Part shown: positions 29,022-40,249 of the stretch, piece by piece | How the letters are laid out: the number at the start of each line of letters is the position of its first letter | Position numbering within the stretch: the stretch's first letter is position 1 | Origin: Psychrosphaera algicola | Lineage (GTDB): Bacteria; Pseudomonadota; Gammaproteobacteria; Enterobacterales; Alteromonadaceae | Assembly (NCBI RefSeq): GCF_028401425.1 | Contig: NZ_JAQOMS010000002.1 | Span: forward strand, 4,216,001 to 4,280,000 | Length of the DNA stretch: 64,000 nt | Direction: 5' to 3' | Program-made: the position numbers and the translations under genes | The notes under the pieces: model-generated | Database searches by the model: none | Seen by the model: the letters and a program-made list of their open reading frames with translations, nothing else | Told to the model about the DNA's origin: nothing

Positions 29022-29986
29022 TTATTTATACAACGAAGGATCTGCTTCGTTAGGTCTGGTTTTAAATCGGCGGTGAACCCACATATACTGTTCCATGTTA
29101 TCTGCAACGGCTTCTTCAACCCACTGATTGACTAATGTCGCATTGGCTTCAGCATTGTCCATATGGATAATTTTCAAGTGGCGGTAAAAATTCGATTTCG
29201 TACCCTTGAGTGCCGGGTAATCTTTTCAATTTTGTCGGTATCGTCGTGGCATTTTTATGTGAGGCAAATATCTCTGTGCCGGTCGTTGTCGCCGCTTGTG
29301 CAACATCAAAAAACGGCACAAATACACTGCGTTTTTACCATAATCGTGATCGGGCAAATACACGGTGACTTCACCTTTTGATAACGCTTTTAGCAACCCT
29401 TTAACATCCCATTTACCCACCATATACTTATTTGAAACACAGCGTCCGCGATATTGAACCCATTCGAGCACTTTATTATTGTGTGGTCGATAAAAACCAA
29501 CACATGGATAGCCTTTTTCGCCCAATACGCGCGCCATCATTTCGAGGGGTAAAACATGGAAAAACAATAAAAAATGCCTTTTCCTTGAGCCAACGCAGAA
29601 TCAATATGTTGTTGCCCTTTGACGTGGACAATTGATTGCACTCGCCATTTTGGCCACCATAAGGACATCCCGCTTTCAAATAAAGCGATACCTGCATTTT
29701 TAAAATTAGTTAATACCAATTTCTTACGCTCGTCCTCAGGCATATTAGGAAAACAAAGTTGCAGATTTGTTAGCGCTATGTCGCGACGACGTTTCATTAA
29801 TTTATGAAGTAAAGAACCAATTCCACTCCCTAAACGAAATTGAATTGTCAAAGGCAACCAACTCAACAAGTAGAGAAATGAAATGCCAATCCACGTGAGC
29901 CAAAATTTAGGCGCAAGCAATGACAAAGAAAACTTTGGCGCTTGAAACTTTTTAGATACAGAAGTTGTACTCAAAACAATTACCAA
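29022..29986 (-). CDS. lpxL: Lipid A biosynthesis acyltransferase LpxL/LpxM type (frameshifted)
   Basis: About 320 residues. Segments: LGSGIGSLLHKLMKRRRDIA and NLQLCFPNMPEDERKKLV; then, after a T6 run near 29570 that needs one more T, the catalytic HX4E motif FHVLPLEMM and GFYRPHNNKVLEWVQYRGR; then, after a break near 29310, FVPFFDVAQAATTTGTEIFA; and after a break near 29170 the terminal VNQWVEEAVADNMEQYMWVH, RRFKTRPNEADPSLYK, the classic LpxL ending. The start is uncertain (TTG 29986 or 29974). It adds a secondary acyl chain to Kdo2-lipid IVA at the inner membrane. Confidence 0.88.
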
Positions 29987-30049
29987 TTGAAAACGTTGTG
30001 GGAATTTTACCCCAACCGTGAGGTATTGATAACCTTTAATTTGACATAA

Positions 30050-30072
30050 AAAAGGAGCGATACGCTCCTTTT
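30050..30072 (-). terminator. Terminator after tolC
   Basis: AAAAGGAGCG (30050-30059) pairs with CGCTCCTTTT (30063-30072) over a 3-nt loop; on the minus strand a U-run follows. Confidence 0.85.
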
Positions 30073-30089
30073 AATAAATTAGTTTGTGG

Positions 30090-31423
30090 TTAGCTCGCGC
30101 TTAACCCTGAATTAACAGCGTTAACATCTTCTGCTGTTAACAAACCTGAGGCTTGCTTAAGGTTCATCATGGCCAAAATATAGTCATAACGAGTTGAAGA
30201 TAGCTGGCTTTTTGCACGGTATAAATTTTGTGTGCTGTCTAATACATCAACGATTGTACGTGTACCCACTTCAAAACCTGCTTGAGTCGCTTTTAATGCG
30301 CTCTCTGCCGATATGACTGATTGCTCTAATGCTTTGATCGTTGAAACTAGTGCCGTAACGTCTGCATAAGATGTACGAACTAAGCGAACCACAGCACGGT
30401 GCGTTTCTTCACGGTCTTCGCTGGCATACACATAATTTGCTTGAGCTTGACGAACTGCACTGGAGGTTGCGCCACCAGAATATAATGGCACGTTAAGCGT
30501 TAATCCGATTGAGTTGCTATTTAGCGCTTCAGTATCAAATGTACTTAAGTCAGTATCTTGTGAGCTTATTGACGCATTTAACGTCAAGGTTGGGTAGTGA
30601 CCAGCACGAGCTCGTTTAATATCAAACTTTGTCGCTTCTAAAACTAATTCTTTTGCTTTAAGTTCTAAATTATTATTTTCAGATTTAGTGACCCACTGCT
30701 GTACTTTTAATGGTTTTGGCAATGTTGCAGAGAATCGTTCAGTATTTAAGCCGTCAAATTTGGCATAATATTTACCGGTAATTTCTCGGATGGCTTCTTT
30801 TGCAATTTCAACGCTGTTGCTTGCGCGGATTTCAGAAGCGACTGAGTTATCATATTTGGCCTGCGCTTCATGTACATCAGTAATTGCAGTTAAACCAACG
30901 TTAAATCGTTGTTTGGTTTGTTCAAGTTGACGTTCAATGGCTTTCTTTTCAGCCTGTACAAATTCCAAATTATCTTTGGCTTTTAATATATCGAAATAGG
31001 CTTTAGTAACGCGAGAAATTAGCGCTTGTTTCGCCAAGTCATAACCCGCCTGCGCTTGTAATGCACGCTTTTCAGCAGCATCAAGTGAATACTACAGGTA
31101 TCCATTCTGAAAATGGCTTGGGACAAAGAAATACCGTATTGTAAATCTGTATATTCGTTGTCATTGACAGCAAACGTAGTTGAATCGATTGATTCAGAAT
31201 TTGACAATGTATAAGAACCCGTCAGGTTGACACTTGGTAGTAAACCAGAAAAAGCGGTTTTTTCAGATTCTCTTGCGATATCGTATTGTGCCTTTGCCTT
31301 TAAAGTGGCAGGATCATTTCGCATTGCATCTTTGTATGCGTCTAAAAGACTTGTAGCAGATGTTGGCAAACTTGCAGCTGTAAACAATATCGCTAAAGAT
31401 GCGGTTAAAAATGATTTTCTCAT
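30090..31423 (-). CDS. tolC: Outer-membrane efflux channel TolC (frameshifted)
   Basis: About 444 residues. Signal peptide ending near LPTSA, then the first OEP repeat (SLLDAYKDAMRNDPATLKAK, YDIARESEKTAFSGLLPSVN), a break near 31090-31100 inside the helix before AAEKRALQAQAGYDLAKQAL, then the second OEP repeat (DIKRARAGHYPTLTLNASIS, LNVPLYSGGATSSAVRQAQA, GFEVGTRTIVDVLDSTQNLY). These are TolC hallmarks. It forms the trimeric outer-membrane exit duct of drug efflux and type 1 secretion. It is divergent from nudF, as in E. coli. Confidence 0.93.
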
Positions 31424-31637
31424 CGTGTTTCCTTAGTTGAAAGCGAATTTCCAAATACATATATTGGGTTAATTGTCAGCATTGTAACGTTTCTAATTGA
31501 TATAAGTAACGTTTTAGTCGTAATAAAACAATGCTAAATGTAACAGAATATGTGCTTTTCTCTCTTTATTATAATCAAGTTGTATTAGAAGTCTCTAATA
31601 TAAGTAAATAATTTTTACTCTAAAACGGACAATTTAT

Positions 31638-32262
31638 ATGTCAATGAAGCCATTTACTTCACAATTCAACCATTCTGACGTAAAAAACCTTAAAAAGAAA
31701 CCATCTACCAAGGTTTTTTAAACTAGAACAATATTCTTTCCAGCATAGCCTATTTGCCGGTGGTGAGAGTGCAGTTGTTTATCGCGAAATTTTAGAACGT
31801 GGTGACGCAGTTGCCGTCTTACCCTATGATCCAAAAACCAATCAATTGGTCTTTATCGAACAGATCCGCATCGGCGCGATTAATGACAAAAAGTCGCCTT
31901 GGTTATTGGAAGTCGTTGCCGGCATGATAGATAAAGATGAAACAAAAGAACAAGTTGCACTTAGGGAGGCCGAAGAAGAGGCTGGGTTGATTGTCGAAGA
32001 GCTGATCCCAATGTTAAACTACTTATCCAGTCCAGGTGGCACAACGGAACGAATTCACCTATTTTTAGGCATTGTCGATACGACAGAAGTGGGTGGCATC
32101 TATGGTCTTGCTGAAGAACAAGAAGACATCAAGGTACATGTAATGGATTTTGATGATGCGTTGGATTTGTTTAATCAAGGTGTTATCGATAATGCATCGA
32201 CTGTAATTTGTATTCAATGGTTGGCATTAAATAAAAGTAAAATAGATACAAGGTTTAAATAA
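31638..32262 (+). CDS. nudF: ADP-ribose diphosphatase NudF (frameshifted)
   Basis: About 209 residues from ATG 31638. The first frame reads PFTSQFNHSDVKNLKK; adding one A to the run near 31692 and one T to the run near 31712 gives KETIYQGFFKLEQYSFQHSL and FAGGESAVVYREILERGDAV, the NudF N-terminus. The Nudix box GMIDKDETKEQVALREAEEE AGL is intact. The enzyme hydrolyses ADP-ribose to AMP and ribose-5-phosphate. First gene of the nudF-yqiB-yqiA-parE block. Confidence 0.92.
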
Positions 32263-32269
32263 TATAAAA

Positions 32270-32740
32270 ATGACAGCTGTGCGCCGCGGGTTTGGCCAAA
32301 AATATGTCCCTAACCTTAAAAAACTGCAACATACTTGCACCCGCAACTATGGCTTATTGCTGCGTCTTTTACCTATGGAATATAACTTGAACCAAACTTG
32401 GGTGTTATCCATATCAAAAAATTTGACCTTTGAGTTAACGGTCACTGATATTAGCCGTTACACTGAGTCTTTTACTCTTTTGCAAGTGGATAGTCAGTTA
32501 CCTGTAAACATGAAAACAAATATCGATTTTCGTGTTTACCATGACGCACAAATGGTTGAGGTTACTGGTTTTCAAAAGCAAAACTGGATAAAAGCAAACA
32601 ATCCTTATCCAAACCCAAAGTTGCATCATAAAGATGAAAAGGTTCAAGTTAATTTGTTATTGAAAGACTGGTTAAACTTAGTTGTTAATCATCAAGCGAG
32701 TGGCGTAGACCCTTTAGTTCAAGCGCCTGTCTCATTATAA
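32270..32740 (+). CDS. yqiB: DUF1249 protein YqiB
   Basis: Intact, 156 residues, 7 bases after nudF. Motifs RGFGQKYVPNLKKLQHTCTR, NYGLLLRLLPMEY and FRVYHDAQMVEVTGFQKQNW, then PYPNPKLHHKDEKVQVN, define the YqiB (DUF1249) family. Its role is unknown; it is a stable part of this operon in Gammaproteobacteria. In E. coli cpdA follows it, but here yqiA does. Confidence 0.9.
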   Translation: MTAVRRGFGQKYVPNLKKLQHTCTRNYGLLLRLLPMEYNLNQTWVLSISKNLTFELTVTDISRYTESFTLLQVDSQLPVNMKTNIDFRVYHDAQMVEVTGFQKQNWIKANNPYPNPKLHHKDEKVQVNLLLKDWLNLVVNHQASGVDPLVQAPVSL

Positions 32741-32778
32741 ATCCCCAAGTCTTTAAAAGGTAAATTAGGTTAATAAGC

Positions 32779-33367
32779 ATGGATTCAATTCTCTATTTAC
32801 ATGGTTTTCATTCATCACCATATTCTGCCAAAGCGCTGGAGTTTAAAAAGCAAATTGAGTTAAATCATCCTCAAATTTCTGTTATCGCGCCGCAATTGGC
32901 GGCTTTGCCACAAGACGCTATTCGACAGGTAACTGAAGTTGCCCAGCAATTTAGCGATCAATTAATTGGTGTAGTTGGGAGTTCGATGGGCGGGTATTTA
33001 GCCACCTATTTACACAATGAGTTTCATTTGCCTGCGGTCGTAATTAATCCAGCTGTTAAGCCATTTGAACTATTAGAAAGTTATAAAGGGGTCCAAGTCC
33101 ACCCATTAACAAATGAACGTTATACTTTGGGTGATGAGCATATGGCACATTTACGTGATGTTTATCAACCAACGGTTCGTGACGGAAAGTTAGTTTGGTT
33201 GTTGCAGCAAGAAGGTGATGAAGTTTTAGATTATGACTAAGGCAATCAAGCACTACCAAGACTGTCTTATCACCTGTGAAAAAAACGGCAGTCACGCATT
33301 TGAGGGGTTTGAACGATATCCAAATGATATCGTTGAATTTTTTCTAAAGAGCAAGCCGACACGTTAG
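32779..33367 (+). CDS. yqiA: Esterase YqiA (frameshifted)
   Basis: About 196 residues. Alpha/beta-hydrolase: LYLHGFHSSPYSAKALEF, the nucleophile motif VVGSSMGGYLATYL, DEVLDY with the acid, and after a break near 33235 the catalytic His region CEKNGSHAFEGFERYPNDIV. The short C-terminal frame ends at TAG 33365-33367. YqiA hydrolyses short acyl esters; it usually sits directly before parE, as here. Confidence 0.88.
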
Positions 33368-33657
33368 CTCAGTATCAAAGATAGGATTAAGTCGCGTGAC
33401 CGTTTGGCTTATTGGTAATTTGTTCAATAGCTGAACAGCCTTTGAACACTGACGTCAGGCGCGAATAAGCGTTACTTTATTTATGAGTTATAACTCGCTT
33501 TGATTTCCAACATGAGCTACAAATTATATTCCGTAAAAATAAAAATAGATTTGGTCCCACACTAAATTTATTCCTAAATAGTGCTTTATGTTTGCTACGT
33601 TCCTCGTTAATCTTGTCTCTATATTAATAAAAACAAAAACGCTAAATCCGACACCCT

Positions 33658-35553
33658 ATGACAGACCAATCCTATAACGCAGAAGCTATTGAAGTCCTAA
33701 ATGGACTCGAACCCGTACGTCGCAGACCGGGAATGTATACCGATACAACTCGGCCAAACCATCTAGCGCAGGAAGTAATCGACAATAGTGTCGATGAAGC
33801 GTTAGCGGGCCATGCGCAGTCAATTTTTGTCATATTACATGAAGACAATTCATTAGAGGTCCAAGATGATGGACGTGGAATGCCTGTGGATATCCATCCA
33901 GAAGAAGGGATCCCAGGGGTAGAGCTGATCTTAACCAAATTACATGCCGGTGGTAAGTTTAGTAATGCCAGCTATGAGTTTTCTGGTGGTTTACACGGCG
34001 TTGGTGTTTCGGTAGTTAATGCGTTAACAACCCGAATGGAAGTCAAAGTTAAACGTGACGGCCAGCATTATGGCATCGCGTTTGAAAATGGCGATAAAGT
34101 AGAAGATCTTTCCGTAATAGGCACTGTTGGTCGTCGAAATACCGGAACCAATGTTCGATTCTGGCCAGACGCGACTTATTTTGACTCTGCTAAGTTCTCC
34201 ATTTCTAAACTGGTCCATAATATGCGCGCAAAAGCGGTATTGTGTCCTGGATTGCGAATTAAGTTTGATAACAAACAAACAAAAGAAACATATGAGTGGT
34301 ATTACGAAGATGGTCTTAAAGATTATCTAATAGACTCAGTGAAAGAATACATTAATTTGCCAGAAGACCCATTTACAGGTAGTTATTCTGGTAATTTGGA
34401 AGCTGCTGATTGGGCTATTACCTGGTTGCCGGAAGGCGGTGAAGCGGTTGGCGAAAGTTACGTAAACTTAATTCCAACGGCCTGGGGCGGAACGCACGTA
34501 AATGGATTACGGCAGGGATTGTTAGAGGCGATGCGTGAATTTTGCGAGTTTCGAAACTTGCTGCCACGTGGTATTAAACTCACCCCAGAAGATATTTGGG
34601 AACGATGCAGCTACATCTTGTCAGTGAAAATGCAGGACCCACAATTTGCTGGGCAAACAAAAGAGCGATTATCATCGCGCCAATGTGCCACATTTGTCTC
34701 AGGCGTAGTAAAAGATTCCTTTAGTTTATGGCTAAATACCAATACTGATATTGCGGAACAACTGGCTGAATTATGTATTTCTAATGCACAAAAACGCCTA
34801 AAAGCCGCTAAAAAAGTTGTTCGTAAAAGGTCACTCAGGGGCCCGCATTACTAAGGTAAGCTAACAGATTGTTCGAGCCAAGAAATTGGCCGCACAGAAC
34901 TATTTCTCGTCGAAGGTGATTCAGCTGGTGGTTCGGCGAAACAAGCTCGAGATCGAGAAATACAAGCGATTATGCCGCTTCGAGGTAAGATCTTAAATAC
35001 TTGGGAAGTGGATGCCGGTCAGGTTTTGGCATCACAAGAGGTTCACGATATATCGGTGGCGATAGGAATGGATCCGGATTCAACTGATCTGACACAATTG
35101 CGTTATGGCAAAATTTGTATCCTAGCGGACGCCGACAGTGATGGTTTGCATATAGCCACATTATTGTGTGCTTTGTTCACCCAACATTTCAGGCCCTTAG
35201 TGGAACAAGGTCATGTATATGTTGCGATGCCTCCGTTATATCGTATTGACGTTGGTAAAGACGTGTATTACGCATTAGACGAAGGTGAAAAAGACGGGGT
35301 TTTAGACCGCATTGCTGCAGAAAAGAAAAAGGGCAAAATAAATGTCCAACGCTTCAAGGGTCTTGGTGAAATGAACCCGCTGCAATTGCGTGAAACGACG
35401 ATGGATCCAAATACGCGTCGGTTGGTACAATTAACCATTGATGAAATTACACCAACGATGGAACTACTTGATATGCTGTTGGCCAAAAAACGTTCAGGTG
35501 ATCGTAAAATTTGGCTAGAAAGCAAAGGCAACAAAGCAATGGTAGAGGTGTAA
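33658..35553 (+). CDS. parE: DNA topoisomerase IV subunit B, ParE (frameshifted)
   Basis: About 631 residues, normal length. ATPase motifs: QEVIDNSVDEALAGHA, VQDDGRGMPVDIHPEEGIPG, FSGGLHGVGVSVVNAL. A short shifted window at 34825-34858 (an A-run one short, then one extra A) is followed by KLTDCSSQEIGRTELFLV, the TOPRIM motif EGDSAGGSAKQARDREIQAI, and LADADSDGLHIATLLCALF. ParE with ParC decatenates daughter chromosomes and is essential, so the break is almost certainly a sequence error. The 3' end carries a 17-bp hairpin. Confidence 0.95.
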
Positions 35554-35569
35554 CCATTGCTTTGTTGCC
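35527..35569. promoter_or_regulatory. 17-bp perfect hairpin spanning the parE stop codon
   Basis: GGCAACAAAGCAATGGT (35527-35543) and ACCATTGCTTTGTTGCC (35553-35569) pair perfectly over a 9-nt loop that holds the final codons; the stop TAA is at 35551-35553. There is no T-run, so it could be a terminator of another type or an mRNA-stability element. Confidence 0.6.
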
Positions 35570-35762
35570 TGTAGGTCAATAGTATACAACGTCGAGTAAT
35601 GTAACCTAACGTACTTACTCGACGACTTATCACCACTGTTTATCCCTCATTATTCTAATCTACGTGTCTGTTGTTGTTTGTAATTTGTCTTTGTGATTGG
35701 TAAATCCAAAGTAATGTTGCTAAGTTGTTATTATCAAATATATTTGGATAACAATTCGTTTT

Positions 35763-37877
35763 ATGAAATTGCTGGAACCTACTTCAGTTGCAAATGTTCG
35801 GACCGAAATCGTAGATACTATTCTTGCCGTCGTCGCGTTATTTTCTGTTTTTCAAATTGCGGCATTAATGTGGCGCGCCACAGAATTTTACGACCCAGTG
35901 CACTTTATTCGAATTGCACTTCTTGTTTTGCTTATTGCGACTTATCTTTTTAGAAATCGAATACCGCATATTATAAAAAGCGCAGTTTTGATCTTTTCAA
36001 CGTTGATAATTGGAATTTCCTCCCTGTTTGTATTTGGCTTAACCGCCGCTGGCACGTTATTACTGTTAAGTGGCGTCCTCACCACAGGATTAATTTTAAG
36101 TCATGCCATGGCGCTTGTTTTTTAGCGGTTAGCCTATGTACGCTTGGCTATTTTGCGTTGTCGGCTCATTTAGGAACGCTGGAGTTTGTCAATTCTGCTG
36201 ATTCATTCAATTTAAGCGTTTCAGCTTGGGTTAACCAAATAATGGTTTTTACTATTCTAGTTAGCTTATTGCTGTTTACGATAAAAAAATGTTTACTGTT
36301 TTGATGGAAGCAAATATTCGATTAAGTGCAATGTCTGAGGACAGTCAAAAAGAAGCACAACGAGCCAATGATTTGTTGTTAGCGGCAGTGGACGCTATGC
36401 CGTATCGTGTTTTTTGGAAGGACACTAATTTGGTGTATCGAGGGGCCAACAAGCTCTTTTCCCTTGATGCCGGTGAAATAGACGCATCGGAAGTGATCGG
36501 TAAGTCAGATTTTGATTGTCCATGGATAGCAAACGCTGAGGCGTATCGGGCAGATGACCAGTTAGTCATGGATACAAAAACAGCTAAGTTGAATTTTGAA
36601 GAAAAACAAACAACGCCCTCCGGCGAAAACATCTATGTTATGACCAATAAAGTGCCGTTAATTTCTGCACAGGGTGACGTTATCGGGGTATTAGGTACTT
36701 ACGATGATATTACCGAGCGAAAATTATTGGATTTGGAATTAACCAAAGCCAAGGCGGAAGCCGAAGCGGCAAACATTGCGAAAAGCCAATTTTTGGCCAA
36801 CATGTCATATGAAATTCGAACCCCGTTAAGTGGCATTAATGGCTTGATAAATTTGACTTTAAAATCGGATTTAACTGAGACACAAAGAGAGTATTTGAGT
36901 AAAGCAAAGCGTTCGGTTAGTAGTTTGTCTGTGATCATTAACGACATTTTAGATATATCAAAAATTGAAGCCAATAAGCTTGTTATTGAATCAATCCCTT
37001 TCTCTCCGGCTAGTTTAGTGAATACTTTGCGGGATTTAATTGAACCGCTCATCGTTGATAAAAATATCGATTTTGTTGTCAAATGTGACTTTTCTGAAGA
37101 AGTGTTTTTAGAGGGTGATCAAACGCGTATCTTACAAGTGTTAATCAACTTGTGTTCAAATGCGATTAAATTCACCGCCTCTGGTTTAGTTGAGGTTGAG
37201 CTAAAATGGCAAGAACAAGAGGAACAGTTACATTTCTCCGTTGAAGATTCGGGGATTGGTATATCAGTGGAGGATCAACAAAAGTTATTTACCAGTTTTA
37301 ATCAAGCTGATGGTTCGATTACACGAAATTATGGTGGCACCGGATTAGGCCTGTCCATTGTTAAAAACCTGTGTTTCTTAATGAATGGTAAAGTAGAGAT
37401 AGAAAGTGAAGTTGGCAAAGGCAGTCGCTTTTTGGATATATCTCGTCAAAGCGCGCCGAACAAAAAATAGAAAAGTTACAAGTTGCAAGTTTGCCATTAA
37501 ATTTATTCGGTCTAAATATTTTGCTGGTGGAAGACAATGCCATTAACCAACTTATTGCTGAGCAAACATTAGTCTCAGAAGGGGTTAATGTGAAGTGTGT
37601 GGAAGACGGAATTCAGTGTCTAGATTCTCTGGAAAATGAAGAGTTTGACCTTGTCCTAATGGATATTCAAATGCCTAACATGGATGGGATGGAGGCGATT
37701 AAGTTAATAAGAACACAACCAAAGTTTGCACGGTTGCCGGTCATCGCACTAACGGCAAATGTGCTGTCGCATGAAGTGAAACAATACTATGAAATCGGGT
37801 TTAATGCCCATGTAGCTAAACCGTTTGATCGAATAGACATACTCGACGCGATTAAGCTGGTATTAAATCAACATTAA
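35763..37877 (+). CDS. Hybrid sensor histidine kinase with PAS and receiver domains (frameshifted)
   Basis: About 705 residues. N-terminal six-helix membrane region (ILAVVALFSVFQIAALMWRA; LLVLLIATYLF) with breaks near 36117 (T5 to T6) and 36290. A PAS domain (LLAAVDAMPYRVFWKDTNLV; GVLGTYDDITERKLLD) precedes the dimerisation domain, where the usual SHEIRTPL reads SYEIRTPLSGI: the phosphoacceptor His is Tyr (codon TAT 36808-36810). N box (INLCSNAIKFT), G1 (VEDSGIGIS) and G2 (GGTGLGLSI) are intact. A T-run break near 37432 joins a receiver domain with LVLMDIQMPNMDGMEAI and the Lys of AKPFDR. The signal is unknown. Confidence 0.85.
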
Positions 37878-37973
37878 CCCGAAACTTGTCGTATTTTAGG
37901 TGGTTTTTATTGTCAACGGTTGTTAGAGGGTAGTAGCTCTAAATTAGCATATACGCGGTTAACTCGCTCATCT

Positions 37974-38012
37974 ACCTTGTTGATTGTTTAAATTATAAAC
38001 AATCAACAAGGT
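37974..38012. promoter_or_regulatory. 17-bp perfect inverted repeat overlapping the ribosome binding site of the PHA depolymerase gene
   Basis: ACCTTGTTGATTGTTTA (37974-37990) and TAAACAATCAACAAGGT (37996-38012) form a 17-bp stem with a 5-nt loop. The right arm ends with AAGGT, the presumed Shine-Dalgarno of ATG 38019. It may also terminate the upstream kinase transcript. Confidence 0.65.
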
Positions 38013-38018
38013 GAAATA

Positions 38019-40179
38019 ATGATAATAATAAATAAAATATATGGTTTTTCCTCCTCGTGAGCCTCTTTTTTGCTACTTCAGTTAATGCTGGAAGCTGGCA
38101 GCAAAATGTCAATATTGGTGGTTTTAACAATGTCCATATTTATACTCCTGACTCTTCTTCTGCAATTGGTGTGGGCAAGTCTCTACTGATTCTACTTCAT
38201 GGATGTGTGCAACCTATTAATAATTACTTAACTGCGCAACTTGAAGACGCGGCAGAACAACATGGCATGGTGGTCGCAGTTCCCGATGCGATGAATAAAG
38301 CCGGTTACAGTTGTTGGTCGTATTGGCAAGGCACTAAAAATCGAACTTCAGGTGATTATAAAAATTTGATTAACCTAGCAAATGCAATGAGCGGTGACGC
38401 ATCTCGAAATATAGATGCAAATCAGGTATACCTTGCTGGTTTGAGTTCCGGTGGTGCATTTACCCAACAAGCCGGTTGTGTGGCACCTGATGTATTTGCG
38501 GGAGTGGCACCAAGCGCGGGACCCACCCTAGGCACAAGTTCTAACGGTGCGTTAAACAATTGTGAAGTGGTGACTCCAACCACCTTTAAATCACGTTGTG
38601 AAAGTTATGCAGGGTCTTACTCGGCACATCTTGATACTCAAATAGCAGTGGTCGGTCACGGCACGGCAGACACTACAGTTGACACCTGTTATAACCAACA
38701 AAATGCCAATGGTTACGCCAATGTTTATGGTGTTTCACAATTGTCTGGCAGTACAACTATTTCGGATGGTACAGGCCATACTGCATCTGAAACTTTATGG
38801 ACTGGTAATCGAGTTGCGATGGTGTGGTTTGATGGTTTAGATCATTCTTGGTCTGGTGGCGCTGGTGCTTCAGGGGACTATATTGCATCTAATAGTATTA
38901 ACTTTGCATCTTATCTCGGGCAGTATTTTAGTGACAATAACCAACGTGTGGATCGTAATTCGGGGCCTGTCATCACAGTATTAAATGCAGTAGACAACAA
39001 TAATGTCTTAGCTATTTCAGGAAATGCTATAGATGACGATAGTAGTGTCACCAATGTTGAAATCGTCATTACCGATGTTTCAACTACAACACCTACTGCT
39101 GTTGCGACAATAAACACGACAGCTGCAACTAATAACGGTTATTTCTCTGCAGATTCTACAACCTTAAGTGATGGTTTATATTTAATTGAAGTTCGTGCCA
39201 CGGACGATTTAGCAAAAACAGGAGACACAGTTTCGATTACAACTCGGGTTGGACCTGAGCCTCCAGCGACAGCACCACAAATGTCTGACGTCACTGTAGC
39301 GGTAAGTGGTCAATGTGCAACCATTTCAGGTTCGGTACTAGAATCAAAACCAAAACTTGTCATCAGTTGAAGCAAGTTTTACAAATGGCGTTAAGGTAGC
39401 CACAGTCAATAGTAATCAATTTAATGTCGAGCAATGTGGGTTATCCGGTGGGACGCAAACTGCAAATGTTACCGCAACCGACAGCACGTCTTTATCGTCT
39501 ACAGTACAGGTAAGCTTTACAATAGATGCTGGAAAAACAGGGGATTACAATTATCACATCGCGGAAGGTCATATAACCTGGGGATATGGTTACTCGGCCT
39601 GTTATCTAGAGTTTGGCACTAACGATTTTACGATGCGCGAATATCAAGCAGGTTCAACTCAGTGTAATTGGGTCGCCGATGGTGCACCAAGTTGTAAGGG
39701 ACAAAACTAAGGCATGCTCAGCGCAAACAGGGCCTATAGATAGTGATAATGACGGTATCGATGACAATCTTGATAACTGCCCAAACATGGCAAATAGTGA
39801 TCAAGCTGACAACGACAATGATGGCTTAGGCAATGTATGTGATGCAACACCTAATGGTGGATCAACAGACTCTGACAGCGATGGCATCGCAGATAGCTTA
39901 GACAATTGCCCCAATATGGCCAATAGTGACCAAGCAGATAATGATAGTGACGGATTAGGCAACGTATGTGATGCAACGCCAAACGGTGACTATTCGTGTA
40001 CAGAATATACTTCGAGTAACTATAGCCATGTAATGGCAGGCCGTGCGGTAAATTATTATGGGTACGCCATTGCGGTAGGGTCCGGTGATAACTTAGGTTA
40101 TTACAATATTTACGTCACAAGCACCGTTGCTGAGATAAGCAATGGTCATTTTGAAAAAGGCTCATGCAGCTCATATTAA
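38019..40179 (+). CDS. Extracellular polyhydroxyalkanoate depolymerase with thrombospondin type 3 repeats (frameshifted)
   Basis: About 720 residues. Adding one T near 38045-38050 joins MIIINKIYGFFLLVSLFF to ATSVNAGSWQQN, a signal peptide. The catalytic domain has the oxyanion segment LLILLHGCVQPINNYL, the lipase box AGLSSGGAFTQQ and the His motif GLDHSWSGGAG, as in type 2 extracellular PHA depolymerases and related feruloyl esterases. Fn3-like modules follow, then after a break near 39360 a C-terminal domain (YNYHIAEGHITWGYGYSACY), and after one near 39705 two calcium-binding TSP3 repeats (DSDNDGIDDNLDNCPN; DSDSDGIADSLDNCPN). It would be secreted and degrade polyesters or esters outside the cell. 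Confidence 0.82.
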
Positions 40180-40202
40180 ACGTCTAAAATACTAGTCGTT
40201 TG

Positions 40203-40230
40203 AAAAGAGTGTCCGCGGACACTCTTTTTT
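40203..40230 (+). terminator. Terminator after the PHA depolymerase gene
   Basis: A perfect palindrome, AAAAGAGTGTCCG with CGGACACTCTTTT (40203-40228), followed by two more T. It can also serve the convergent DUF1415 gene. Confidence 0.88.
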
Positions 40231-40249
40231 ACCTGACGAAAAAGGATGG

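Noticed and set aside
33658..35553. parE as a true pseudogene or a case of programmed frameshifting
   Set aside because: The same run-length errors occur in about thirty unrelated genes, there are no slippery-site signals, and parE is essential.
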